DNA of 64,000 nt. It comes from Pelagerythrobacter marensis. GTDB taxonomy: Bacteria; Pseudomonadota; Alphaproteobacteria; Sphingomonadales; Sphingomonadaceae. Within the stretch, counting starts at the first letter, position 1; the number at the start of each line of letters is the position of its first letter. The stretch is from NCBI RefSeq assembly GCF_036700095.1, contig NZ_CP144918.1, forward strand, positions 51,001 through 115,000, in the 5' to 3' direction. Under the pieces are notes generated by a model. It saw nothing but the letters and a program-made list of their open reading frames with translations. It searched no databases and was not told the DNA's origin. This document shows positions 16,937 to 29,097 of the stretch, one piece after another. The position numbers and the translations under genes are program-made.

Positions 16937-18543
16937 TCGGCGGCCTCCAGCTTGTAATCCGAAAAGCGTGCGCGCAGATCCTTCTTGCTGATCTTGCCGG
17001 TCGCGGTGTGCGGAATCTCGTCGACGAATTCGACCGCATCGGGCAGCCACCATTTCGCCACCAGCGGCTCGAGATGGGCGATCACCTCTTCCGCCGTGCA
17101 TTCGCAGCCGCCCTTGACGACGACGAACAGGACGGGGCGCTCGTCCCACTTGGGATGCGGCATTCCGATCGCCGCCGCCTCGGCCACCTTGGGATGGCCG
17201 CAGGCGGCATTTTCCAGTTCGACCGAGCTGATCCACTCGCCGCCGGACTTGATCACGTCCTTGGTCCGGTCGGTCAGTTGCAGCGTCCCGTCGGGATGAA
17301 GAATGCCGACATCGCCGGTGTTGAACCACCCATCCTCGGTCACCGCGTCTTCTTCCGCCTTGAAGTAGCGCTTGATGATCCAGGGCCCGCGGATCTGCAG
17401 CGCGCCCGCGCTCTTGCCGTCGCGGGGAAGCTGCTTGCTCCAGTCGTCGAGATCGACCGTGCGCAGCTCGACCCCGAAGACCGGCCGGCCCTGCCGCGTC
17501 ACGATGTCCACCTGCTCTTCGAACGAGAGGCTGTCCCAGTCGGGCGTCGGCGCGCCGACCGTGCCGATGGGCGAGGTTTCGGTCATGCCCCAGGCATGGG
17601 CCACCCGGCTGCCGTTCTTCATCAGCCGTTCGATCATGAAACGCGGCGCGGCCGAACCGCCGATGATCGCCTGTTGCAACTTGGGAAGCGGGGTCCCGGT
17701 GCTGTCGCAATGCTGGAACATCGCCAGCCAGACGGTCGGCACCCCGGCCGAATGGGTCACGCCTTCGCGCTCCATCAGCTCGCACAGGACCGCCGGATCG
17801 TTGACCGCCGCATAGACGAACTTGACCCCCGTGATCGCGCCGGCCCAGGGCAGCCCCCAGCTGGCCGCATGGAACATCGGCACGACCGGCAGCATGACGC
17901 TGCGCGCATCGAAATCGAAGGCATTGGGCTGGACGCCCGACATCGCGTGGATCATGGTCGAGCGGTGTTCGTAGAGCACGCCCTTCGGGTTGCCCGTCGT
18001 GCCGCTGGTATAGCACAGCATGCACGGGTCCCGCTCGTCGACCGCCACCCACGACGTATCGCCGTCGTGCGCGCCGATCCAGTCTTCGAATGCGACGCCA
18101 TCGAACCCCTCGGGCGGGTCGTAGCAGATATAGTGCTCGATAGTGGTCCATTTGTCGCGCATCTTGTCGACGATCGGCTGGAACGCGGCATCGTAGAGCA
18201 GCACGCGATCCTCGGCATGGTTGGCGATATATTCGAGCTGGTCCTCGAACAGGCGCGGGTTGATCGTGTGCAGCACGCCCCCCGCTCCCGCCACGCCGTA
18301 CCAGCTGACCAGGTGGCGCGAATGGTTCATCGCCAGCGTGGCCACCCGGTCGCCCTTCGCGATGCCGAGCGCGCGCAGGGCCTGCGTCATCCGCAAGGCA
18401 TCGCGGCGAATGCCCGCCCAGGTCGCGCGCGTTTCCGTGCCGTCGGCCCAGTAGGTCACATGCTCGCGCGTGCCGTGTTCGCGCGCGGCATGATCGATCA
18501 GGTGGGTTACCATCAGGTCCCAGTCCTGCATGGCTCCAAGCAT
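16933..18543 (-). CDS. Medium/long-chain acyl-CoA synthetase (AMP-binding)
   Basis: The 536-residue protein is a full-length ANL-superfamily enzyme that activates a carboxylic acid to acyl-AMP and then acyl-CoA. Motifs in order are the ATP-binding CYTSGTTGNPKGV (about 182-194), HAWGMTETSPIG (about 323-334), GWFNTGDVG (about 417-425), and the C-terminal hinge and catalytic Lys region TGKISKKDLRARF (about 514-526). The chain-length specificity cannot be read. An ATG four codons into the frame (MQDWDLMV) is an equally plausible start. It is coupled to the DUF1330 gene. Confidence 0.88.
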   Translation of the reverse strand: MLGAMQDWDLMVTHLIDHAAREHGTREHVTYWADGTETRATWAGIRRDALRMTQALRALGIAKGDRVATLAMNHSRHLVSWYGVAGAGGVLHTINPRLFEDQLEYIANHAEDRVLLYDAAFQPIVDKMRDKWTTIEHYICYDPPEGFDGVAFEDWIGAHDGDTSWVAVDERDPCMLCYTSGTTGNPKGVLYEHRSTMIHAMSGVQPNAFDFDARSVMLPVVPMFHAASWGLPWAGAITGVKFVYAAVNDPAVLCELMEREGVTHSAGVPTVWLAMFQHCDSTGTPLPKLQQAIIGGSAAPRFMIERLMKNGSRVAHAWGMTETSPIGTVGAPTPDWDSLSFEEQVDIVTRQGRPVFGVELRTVDLDDWSKQLPRDGKSAGALQIRGPWIIKRYFKAEEDAVTEDGWFNTGDVGILHPDGTLQLTDRTKDVIKSGGEWISSVELENAACGHPKVAEAAAIGMPHPKWDERPVLFVVVKGGCECTAEEVIAHLEPLVAKWWLPDAVEFVDEIPHTATGKISKKDLRARFSDYKLEAAE

Positions 18544-18974
18544 AACCGTCCTCTCCCATTCGATTTCGCTTTGCCACTTTCATGGCGATGCTTGCGCGGC
18601 ATTGCAATCGGCTGCAAAGGCCGAGCATGAGCCCGCTTCAGCACACCAAGCTTTTCCTCATCGAATATACCCACCTCGCGAAAGACGCGCTGCACATCTA
18701 CGTGGCGCTGGCGATCCTGCTGGGGGCCTGCCTGGTGTTCGGCTGGAAAGTGCGCCAGTGGCGCCCCTGGCTGCTGGTCCTGGCGGCGGCGCTCGCCGGC
18801 GAAGTGTGGGACTGGTACGAAAACGACGCTCTCGGCCGCAGCGCCGATTACGATGGCCACTGGAAGGATCTGTGGAACACCATGCTGGTGCCCACGATCC
18901 TGCTGCTCGCCGCGCGCTACACGCCGATTTTCGAGAAACCGCGGGCGCCGGATGCCGAAAGAAGGGACGCCCCC

Positions 18975-22448
<3,474 letters not shown>

Positions 22449-22570
22449 CGGGCGAATATGCGGGTGCGGCCCGGATTCGCCAAGGGGGCGGACCGCGCGT
22501 TTCCCCGGACCGCTCGCGCTGGAGTCGTTTTCAGCAAAGCTGAAGCGGCACCGGCCCGAGGAATGCGACG

Positions 22571-23062
22571 CTACAGCAGCGCCTCGATATCGGCGGCCAG
22601 GTTTTCCGGCTTGTCGGTCGGGCCATAGCGGCGCACGACATGGCCCTGGCGGTCGATCAGGAACTTGGTGAAGTTCCACTTCACCGCCTTCGATCCCATC
22701 AGGCCGGGCGCTTCCCGCTTCATCCAGTCGAACAGCGGCGAGGCGCCATCGCCGTTCACCTCGACTTTGGCCATGAGCGGGAAGCTGACGCCGAAATTGA
22801 CCTGGCAGAACTGCGCAATTTCGTCGGCATCGCCCGGCTCCTGCCCGCCGAACTGGTTGCAGGGGAAGCCCAGCACCTCGAACCCGCGATCGCGGTAAGT
22901 GCGATAGAGCGTCTCCAGCCCTTCGTATTGCGGGGTGAAGCCGCACTTGCTGGCGGTGTTGACGACCAGCAGGACTTTGCCGAGCTTGTCCTTCAGATCG
23001 ATCGTCTCGCCATTGTTGGCGGCGACGGTGAAATCGGCAATCGTGGTCTTGGGCGTGGTCAT
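22571..23062 (-). CDS. Glutathione peroxidase family protein
   Basis: The 163-residue thiol peroxidase has the family motifs NTASKCGFTPQYEGLE with the peroxidatic Cys at about 40, GFPCNQFGGQEPG with the Gln, and KWNFTKFL with Trp/Asn. These form the Cys-Gln-Trp-Asn catalytic tetrad. It has Cys rather than selenocysteine, and such bacterial forms often use thioredoxin. No signal peptide is present, so it acts in the cytoplasm, reducing hydrogen or lipid peroxides. It is upstream of dnaE on the same strand. Confidence 0.92.
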   Translation of the reverse strand: MTTPKTTIADFTVAANNGETIDLKDKLGKVLLVVNTASKCGFTPQYEGLETLYRTYRDRGFEVLGFPCNQFGGQEPGDADEIAQFCQVNFGVSFPLMAKVEVNGDGASPLFDWMKREAPGLMGSKAVKWNFTKFLIDRQGHVVRRYGPTDKPENLAADIEALL

Positions 23063-23122
23063 AGGGCGCTCCCGCTCCGAAAGCCCGTGCCTAGCACGAT
23101 TTCGACAGGCGCGGCGGATTCT

Positions 23123-23398
23123 TCAGCCGGGAAAGTCGTCGCGCGCCGCGAGCGCCTCTATCTCCGCCCGTTCGAGCCGATGGTCGCCCGCCTTCTGGAT
23201 CACGAACCCGCCGCGCTGCTCGGGCGGATAGGCCATGACCTGGGCGACCATTTCGGCCAAAGTCCCGCTCCGCAACCCTTTCGCACCGTCGAGCAGGCCC
23301 TGACCGTCGTCCGCCTCGTGGATGGAAGCGCGATCGTCCCACTGCACGCCCTTCTCGTGGGTTTTCGCGGCCTTGTAGGTGCTGGGATGGTCGGTCAT
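23123..23398 (-). CDS. Small soluble protein of unknown function
   Basis: The 91-residue product is hydrophilic and predicted helical, with GLRSGTLAEMVAQVMAYPP in the middle and a C-terminal LERAEIEALAARDDFPG. I do not recognise the family. The start ATG is preceded by AAGGAGGA with seven-base spacing, one of the best ribosome binding sites in the window, which supports real and efficient translation. It lies between gpx and lolD on the same strand. Confidence 0.7.
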   Translation of the reverse strand: MTDHPSTYKAAKTHEKGVQWDDRASIHEADDGQGLLDGAKGLRSGTLAEMVAQVMAYPPEQRGGFVIQKAGDHRLERAEIEALAARDDFPG

Positions 23399-23448
23399 GC
23401 AAATTCCTCCTTCGCAAAGGCCAACGCCCGAAACGCCGTGCGGGTCCG

Positions 23449-24123
23449 CTATTCCAGCCGCCCTTCGTGCAGCCGCAGCACGCGGTCCATCTTCGCGGCC
23501 AGCCGTTCGTTGTGCGTCGCGACCAGCGCCGCGCTCCCTTCTCCGCGCACGAGGGCGAGGAACTGTTCGAGCACGCCATCGGCCGTATGCTCGTCGAGGT
23601 TGCCGGTCGGCTCGTCGGCAAGCACCAGCGTCGGCCGGTTGGCCAGCGCGCGCGCCACGGCGACCCGTTGCTGCTCGCCGCCCGAAAGCTGGCTGGGCCG
23701 ATGATCGAGCCGCTGCGCCAGGCCGAGCGCGGACAGCAGTTCGCGCGCACGATCGGTCGCCTCCTCGCGCCCGCGGCCGGCGACGAGCTGCGGCAGGATC
23801 ACGTTCTCCTCCGCATTGAAATCGGGCAGCAGGTGGTGGAACTGGTACACGAAGCCCAGATGTTCGCGCCTGACGCGGGTGCGACCGTCGGAAGGCAGCG
23901 AACTGGCCTGCGTTCCGGCAATCTCTATCGATCCGCCGAAACCGCCTTCGAGCAGGCCCACTGCCTGGAGCATCGTCGACTTGCCCGATCCCGAAGGGCC
24001 GAGCAGCGCGACGATCTCCCCCGGTGCGATTTCGAGGTCGATCCCGCGCAGCACGTCGATACGCACGCCGCCCTGTTCGAAGCTGCGTGTCAGATTGGCG
24101 AGGCGGACGACGGGCTCACTCAT
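23449..24123 (-). CDS. lolD: Lipoprotein-releasing ABC transporter ATPase LolD
   Basis: LolD powers release of outer-membrane lipoproteins from the inner membrane. The 224-residue protein has Walker [10 protein letters not shown] (42-50), the Q-loop [17 protein letters not shown] characteristic of the LolD/MacB group, signature LSGGEQQR (about 145) and Walker [13 protein letters not shown]. Its start overlaps the lolC/E stop by 8 bases, so the two are one operon and one complex. Confidence 0.95.
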   Translation of the reverse strand: MSEPVVRLANLTRSFEQGGVRIDVLRGIDLEIAPGEIVALLGPSGSGKSTMLQAVGLLEGGFGGSIEIAGTQASSLPSDGRTRVRREHLGFVYQFHHLLPDFNAEENVILPQLVAGRGREEATDRARELLSALGLAQRLDHRPSQLSGGEQQRVAVARALANRPTLVLADEPTGNLDEHTADGVLEQFLALVRGEGSAALVATHNERLAAKMDRVLRLHEGRLE

Positions 24124-25357
24124 AACGCAGCACCTGGACGGGATCGGTGCTGGAGGCCTTGAACGCCGGGTAGAGCGTGGCCAGGAAGCTCAGCACCAGC
24201 GCCAGCGCGACGATCCCGGCGATCTCCAGCGGATCGACCCGCGCGGGCAATGTGGACAGGAACCGGATCGACGGGTCCCACAGGTTCTGGCCGGTGACGA
24301 CTTCGATCACTTTCACGATCTGCTGGCGGAATGCGAGGACGAGGAAGCCGAGCACCAGCCCCGCGACCGTGCCCAGCGCGCCGACCGTGAACCCGGTGGT
24401 GACGAAAATCTTCAGCAGGCTGCGCCGCGTGGCGCCCATCGTGCGCATGATCGCGATGTCGCGGGTCTTGGCGCGGACCAGCATGACCAGGCTGGAAAGG
24501 ATGTTGAAGGCCGCCACCAGCACCATGAAGCTCAGCGCGAAGAACATCGCCACCCGTTCGACCTGCAGCGCTTCGAACAGCGTCGAATTGATCGTCTTCC
24601 AGGTGTTGATCACCGCCCGCCCCTCCAGCTGGCGGCGGACGGGTTCCAGAATCTCCTCCACTTTGTCCGCGTCGGTGGTCTTGATTTCGATCATGCCGAC
24701 CGAATCGCCCATCAGCAGCAATTGCTGCGCATCCTGCATCGGCATGATCACGAACTGATCGTCGTAATCGTAGATCCCGACTTCGAAGATCGCGGCCACG
24801 CGATAGCCGACCTGGCGCGGCATTGTCCCGAACGGCGTCGCCCGGCCTTCGGGATTGTAGAGCGTGATCGTATCGCCCGCGCGCAGCCCCATATTGGCCG
24901 CCAGACGCGATCCCAGCGCGACATTTTTCGCGCCGCCCTGCAATTCGCCCAGATTGCCGGCAACCAGGTTGGGCGCGAGGTCGCGAATATCCTCCTGCGT
25001 GTTGCCGCGCACCAGCACGCCGGCGATTCGGCCGTTGTAGCTGGCCATCAGCGGCTTTTCGATCAGCGGAGAGGCGCTGACCACGCCGGGCGTTTCGCGC
25101 ACGTCCTGCAGCACGCTTTCCCAGTTATCGAGCCGCTCGCCATAGGCCTGCACGATCGCATGGCCGTTCAGCCCCACGATCTTGTCGAGCAGTTCGGCGC
25201 GGAAACCGTTCATCACGCTCATCACGATCACCAGCATGGCGACCGAGAGCATGACGACCCCGATGCTGATCCCGGCGACCAGCGCAATGAACGCCTCGCT
25301 CTTGCCGGGCAGCAGGTAACGCCGGGCGATCGTTCGTTCGAAAAGAGAAAGTACCAA
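24116..25357 (-). CDS. lolC: Lipoprotein-releasing ABC transporter permease LolC/LolE
   Basis: The 413-residue membrane protein has the FtsX-like layout: one N-terminal membrane helix (about 22-48), a large periplasmic domain (about 50-260) and three C-terminal helices, with [24 protein letters not shown] before the last pair. [14 protein letters not shown] at the N-terminus is typical of LolC/E. As in most alphaproteobacteria only one permease gene accompanies lolD, so it probably works as a homodimer in place of the LolC-LolE pair. It is divergent from purF with about 165 bp between. Confidence 0.93.
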   Translation of the reverse strand: MVLSLFERTIARRYLLPGKSEAFIALVAGISIGVVMLSVAMLVIVMSVMNGFRAELLDKIVGLNGHAIVQAYGERLDNWESVLQDVRETPGVVSASPLIEKPLMASYNGRIAGVLVRGNTQEDIRDLAPNLVAGNLGELQGGAKNVALGSRLAANMGLRAGDTITLYNPEGRATPFGTMPRQVGYRVAAIFEVGIYDYDDQFVIMPMQDAQQLLLMGDSVGMIEIKTTDADKVEEILEPVRRQLEGRAVINTWKTINSTLFEALQVERVAMFFALSFMVLVAAFNILSSLVMLVRAKTRDIAIMRTMGATRRSLLKIFVTTGFTVGALGTVAGLVLGFLVLAFRQQIVKVIEVVTGQNLWDPSIRFLSTLPARVDPLEIAGIVALALVLSFLATLYPAFKASSTDPVQVLRYE

Positions 25358-25522
25358 GGGCGAAGGGTTCTTCCGTTGCTGGGATGCCCGGCTTTAGGGT
25401 TGCTTTCCTGACCGTGCAATGAAATCCCTGATGCACGCGGCGGGCGCCACGCTACCCTTGTAATCGCGCGGTAACATCGCCATTGAGCGCCGCGAGACGC
25501 GCGCAACCGGATCGCATCGCAA

Positions 25523-26989
25523 ATGAACCTCACCCACCCGTTCCGCGACGAGGACGGCGACAAGCTCCGCGAGGAGTGCGGCGTCTTCGGCGCGATCAAT
25601 GCAGCCGACGCCGCGGCGGCGACCGCGCTGGGCCTGCACGCGCTGCAGCATCGCGGGCAGGAAGCCGCGGGCATAACCAGCTTCGACGGCACCGAGTTCT
25701 ATCAGCGCCGCGGAATCGGCCAGGTGGCCGAAAACTTCTCGTCGAGCGAGGCGATCGCGGAGCTGCCCGGCTTCATGGCGGCCGGCCATGTGCGCTATTC
25801 CACCACCGGGGGATCGGGCCTGCGCAACATTCAGCCGCTCTATGCCGATCTCGCCAGCGGCGGTTTTTCGGTCGCGCACAACGGCAATATCTCGAACGCC
25901 GGCGCGCTGCGGCAGGAACTGGTCGGCAAAGGCGCGATCTTCCAGTCGACTTCGGATACAGAGGTCATCATCCACCTCGTCGCGACCAGCCGCTATCCGA
26001 CGATGAGCGACCGGCTGATCGACGCCCTGCGGCTGATCGAGGGCGCTTACGCGCTGATCGTAATGACGCCCGAGGGGATGATCGCCTGCCGCGACCCGCT
26101 GGGCATTCGCCCGCTGGTGATGGGCAAGATGGGCGATGCCACCGTGTTCGCCAGCGAAACGGTCGCCTTCGACGTCGTCGGGGCCGAATTCGTCCGGCAG
26201 GTCGAACCGGGCGAACTGATCAAGGTCGATTTCGACGGCAATGTCGATTCGCTGCATCCGTTCGGCACGCACAACCCGCGTCCGTGCATTTTCGAGCATG
26301 TCTATTTCAGCCGGCCCGATTCGATTTTCGACGGCCGCAGCGTCTATGCCGCGCGCAAGGCGATCGGCGAGCAGCTCGCGATCGAAAGTCCGGTGGATGC
26401 CGACCTCGTGGTTCCGGTGCCCGACAGCGGCGTTCCCGCGGCGATCGGCTATGCCCAGCAATCGGGCGTGCCGTTCGAACTGGGCATCATCCGCTCGCAC
26501 TATGTCGGGCGCACTTTCATCCAGCCGAGCGACGGCGCCCGCCATTCCAGCGTCAAGCGCAAGCACAACGCCAATCGCGCGCTGGTGGAAGGCAAGCGCA
26601 TCGTGCTGATCGACGATTCGATCGTGCGCGGCACCACCAGCATGAAGATCGTCGAAATGATGCGCGAGGCCGGCGCGACCGAGGTCCACTTCCGTGTCGC
26701 CAGCCCGCCGACCGCGCATTCGTGCTTCTACGGCGTCGACACGCCCGAACGGTCCAAGCTGCTTGCCGCGCGGATGGAAATCGAACCGATGCGCGAATTC
26801 ATCAAGGCGGACAGCCTCGCCTTCGTTTCGATCGACGGCCTCTATCGCGCGGTCGGCCACGAGCCGCGCGATCCGAACTGCCCGTCGTTCTGCGATGCCT
26901 GCTTCACCGGCGACTATCCCACCCCGCTGACCGATCTCGCCAACCGCGAAGATCGCGACGCCCAGCTCTCTTTCGACAAGGTCGCATGA
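25523..26989 (+). CDS. purF: Amidophosphoribosyltransferase PurF
   Basis: PurF makes phosphoribosylamine from PRPP and glutamine, the first step of purine synthesis. The 488-residue product has a short propeptide before Cys19 in EECGVFGA, the N-terminal nucleophile exposed on processing, and the glutaminase segment HALQHRGQEAAGI. The C-terminal phosphoribosyltransferase domain carries the PRPP loop VLIDDSIVRGTTS (about 362-374). C-terminal cysteines (SFCDACFTGDYP) fit the iron-sulfur-containing subclass. Its stop overlaps the start of the downstream SDR gene. Confidence 0.96.
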   Translation: MNLTHPFRDEDGDKLREECGVFGAINAADAAAATALGLHALQHRGQEAAGITSFDGTEFYQRRGIGQVAENFSSSEAIAELPGFMAAGHVRYSTTGGSGLRNIQPLYADLASGGFSVAHNGNISNAGALRQELVGKGAIFQSTSDTEVIIHLVATSRYPTMSDRLIDALRLIEGAYALIVMTPEGMIACRDPLGIRPLVMGKMGDATVFASETVAFDVVGAEFVRQVEPGELIKVDFDGNVDSLHPFGTHNPRPCIFEHVYFSRPDSIFDGRSVYAARKAIGEQLAIESPVDADLVVPVPDSGVPAAIGYAQQSGVPFELGIIRSHYVGRTFIQPSDGARHSSVKRKHNANRALVEGKRIVLIDDSIVRGTTSMKIVEMMREAGATEVHFRVASPPTAHSCFYGVDTPERSKLLAARMEIEPMREFIKADSLAFVSIDGLYRAVGHEPRDPNCPSFCDACFTGDYPTPLTDLANREDRDAQLSFDKVA

Positions 26990-27711
26990 TGGCCAACAGC
27001 AAATCTCTCGAAGGGCGCGTCGCGCTCGTCACCGGCGCGAGCCGCGGGATCGGCGCGGCCACCGCGATCGCGCTTGCCGGCAGGGGCGCGCACGTGATCC
27101 TGACCGGCCGCGAGGTGCGGGCGCTGGAAAGCGTGGAGGACACGATCCACGACGCCGGCGGAAGCGCCACGATCGCGCCGCTCGACTTGTCGGAGCAGGA
27201 TGGCATCGCCCGCCTTGCGGCCGCCGTCGCCGGCAGGTGGGACAAGCTCGACATTCTGGTCATTTCCGCGGCCTATCTGCCCACTCTTACCCCGGTGACG
27301 CAGATCGATCCCAAGCAGTTCGCCCAGGCCGTTACGACCAACCTCCTGGCGACCCAGGCGTTGATCGCGGCTTTCGATCCCCTGCTCAAGCGCAGCGGCC
27401 AGGCGCGGGTAATCGGCCTGACCAGCAGCGTCGGCAGCGAACCGCGGGCGTTCTGGGCGGCCTATGGCTCGACCAAGGCGGCCTTCGAATCGCTGCTCGA
27501 CAGCTATGCCGAGGAAGTCCGCAAGCTGGGCGACATCCGGGTCGCCATCGTCGATCCGGGCGCGACCCGCACCGCAATGCGGGCCAAGGCCTATCCGGGG
27601 GAAGATCCCGCGACGGTGAAGGAACCCGCCGTGGTGGGCGAACGGATCGCGGCGCTGGCAGGCGAAGATTTCCCCACCCGGCATCGCGAACGCGTGGAGA
27701 ATCCGGCTTAA
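26986..27711 (+). CDS. Short-chain dehydrogenase/reductase
   Basis: The 241-residue SDR has the cofactor motif TGASRGIG (about 17-24), the catalytic Ser in LTSSVGS and YGSTKAAF with catalytic Tyr and Lys. The stretch AAYLPTLTPV replaces the usual NNAG. An Arg (GREV) after the second strand suggests NADP preference. Two consecutive ATG codons (26986 and 26989) are possible starts; the first overlaps the purF stop. Co-expression with purF is implied by position, though a purine link is unproven. Confidence 0.87.
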   Translation: MMANSKSLEGRVALVTGASRGIGAATAIALAGRGAHVILTGREVRALESVEDTIHDAGGSATIAPLDLSEQDGIARLAAAVAGRWDKLDILVISAAYLPTLTPVTQIDPKQFAQAVTTNLLATQALIAAFDPLLKRSGQARVIGLTSSVGSEPRAFWAAYGSTKAAFESLLDSYAEEVRKLGDIRVAIVDPGATRTAMRAKAYPGEDPATVKEPAVVGERIAALAGEDFPTRHRERVENPA

Positions 27712-28141
27712 CCGCGTTCGTCAGCCCCGCCGGAAACGGCAGCAAACAGCATTCCCGGCGGCCGCGCACGCCCTATGCGGCGGCAAGCGAAAGGGAAACG
27801 GTCGTTCCGCTCGCTCCGGTGCCTACGAGCGCCTGATCCACCTCCACTCCGGCCCGCTCTCCTGCCGAGGCCGAGCGCATGGAGCGCCTTGGCGACTTCG
27901 TTTGCCCGCTCCCAGCCTCCTCCCCCGCCCTGCGTGAGCGCCTTGGCGTCTCAAACTACAACCAAAACGGGCATGAGATAGGGGAGCGATCGATTATTCG
28001 CCGGAGCGATCTTGACTCGAGGCCAGCGTCCACAGCGACACCTTGCGCCATGCGCCAGGCTGGGACTCGAGAGCAATCGCTGCGGCAGATCCGCACCGGC
28101 CGCCTTGCCGGGATCGGCTGCCGCAGACAGAATGCCGGGCG
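27712..28141. other. Gene-poor gap with a possible histidine-kinase 3' remnant
   Basis: About 430 bp without a convincing gene. A 13-bp direct repeat, GAGCGCCTTGGCG, occurs at 27882-27894 and 27936-27948. On the minus strand a short frame ending in a TAG at 27773-27775 reads AGVEVDQALVGTGASGTTVS and onward, resembling the last strand of a histidine-kinase ATPase domain (G-x-GTTV-x-L-x-L). The frame is not continuous with a kinase core upstream. It may be the decayed end of a lost gene; this is tentative. Confidence 0.3.
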
Positions 28142-28459
28142 TCAGGCCCGTGTCTTCATGGCCCGGCCGATCCCCGGATCGGCCAGACTGCGCCGCCATC
28201 GCCGGATCGCGCGTTTGCAGAGATGCCCGGCGGAGTAGAACAGGAGGGCGTAGATCAGCTTCACCAGGAAATTGAGCGCCACGCTCTCGGCAGTGAAGCT
28301 GAGGTTTCTTTCGATCGCGGTGAACACAGGACTGTTCGTGGTCACAAGGCAGAGCCCGGTTATGCCCGCGGCGACGACCGGTGCGATCAGCAGGCCGGAT
28401 CGCCACCGATCGGAAAACCAGCCGATAACGAACATCGCAAGCCAAGCTACAATCAGCAT
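28142..28459 (-). CDS. Small membrane protein of unknown function
   Basis: The 105-residue product starts MLIVAWLAMFVIGW and has three likely membrane segments (about 2-16, 22-42 and 60-80) followed by a basic tail (CKRAIRRWRRS). GGAG five bases before the ATG gives a reasonable ribosome binding site. No family is recognised. It stands alone, with gaps of a few hundred bp on both sides; base composition is slightly less GC-rich than its neighbours. Confidence 0.6.
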   Translation of the reverse strand: MLIVAWLAMFVIGWFSDRWRSGLLIAPVVAAGITGLCLVTTNSPVFTAIERNLSFTAESVALNFLVKLIYALLFYSAGHLCKRAIRRWRRSLADPGIGRAMKTRA

Positions 28460-28745
28460 CTCTCCATCCCTCCGTTCGGCCGGCCCGTTTTTCGGGTCCC
28501 TGGCTACCGCAACGCGACCGGTGTTCGGCCTTCTCGTTGCGAAACTCGCGCCACTCTGGAGAATAATATGTCGCTAGACAAGATCGGGGCAAGCCGATTG
28601 TGTCCTCGCGGGAACGGGCATCGTTCTATCCGTCCTCGCTGGAACGCCTTTCCGGCATAGGCCCGGTCGAGAGGACAGCGCGGGCTTCCACCGTGCAGCC
28701 CAGGAAACACCGAGATTTTCTTGGAGATCGCGAGAAACAGCCGGG

Positions 28746-28836
28746 TGGCGGAGCGGGTGGGATTCGAACCCACGATACGGGGTTGCCGTATACACACTTT
28801 CCAGGCGTGCGCCTTCGACCACTCGGCCACCGCTCC
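28746..28836 (-). tRNA. tRNA-Ser(GGA)
   Basis: The minus strand gives a complete type II tRNA: acceptor GGAGCGG pairing with CCGCTCC, D-arm GGCCGAGTGG, anticodon loop CTGGAAA with GGA, a long variable arm, T-arm GGGTTCGAATCCC and an encoded 3' CCA. Discriminator base is G, as in serine tRNAs. It reads UCC and UCU codons. Confidence 0.97.
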
Positions 28837-28973
28837 GCATGCCTGCTGGGCAGAGGCGCGCACCTAGCGGGGGATCGAGGGTAGCGCAAGACGTGGCGCC
28901 CCCGGCACGCGGCGGGAAGAAGCGGGCGGGCGCGAAGGGGCGTGCACAGGCGCGCCAAAACGTGCTAGCAAGG

Positions 28974-29072
28974 ATGTCGACGGCGGCGCTGCGCGGATCG
29001 GCATTCCCGGCGAACGCCGCCGCAGAGCCCCTTTCCGCCCCCCAAAACGCGTGGAAAGGGGCTTTTGCTTGA
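28974..29072 (+). CDS. Possible 32-codon leader ORF overlapping the hairpin before the cyclophilin gene
   Basis: An ATG at 28974 preceded by AAGG opens a 32-residue frame (MSTAALRGSAFPANAAAEPL and onward, ending WKGAFA) whose stop lies just after the hairpin at 29026-29063. It has no residue enrichment of the kind seen in classical attenuator peptides. It may be chance, since short open frames are common in GC-rich DNA, but its placement across the terminator-like hairpin deserves recording. Confidence 0.25.
   Translation: MSTAALRGSAFPANAAAEPLSAPQNAWKGAFA
29026..29070 (+). terminator. Intrinsic-terminator-like hairpin just upstream of the cyclophilin gene
   Basis: A perfect 11-bp stem, AGCCCCTTTCC at 29026-29036 with GGAAAGGGGCT at 29053-29063, is followed by TTTGCTT. 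The T-rich side is on the plus strand. It lies only 28 bp before the start at 29098, and no plus-strand gene precedes it for over 1 kb. It could therefore end a small RNA or act as an attenuator in the cyclophilin leader. Confidence 0.65.
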
Positions 29073-29097
29073 AGCCCGCCGCTGGCAAGCTCTCGTC

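Noticed and set aside
28504..28863. A 119-codon minus-strand frame covering tRNA-Ser
   Set aside because: Its sequence is the translated tRNA (GSNPTRSA-type artefact); the tRNA call is unambiguous.
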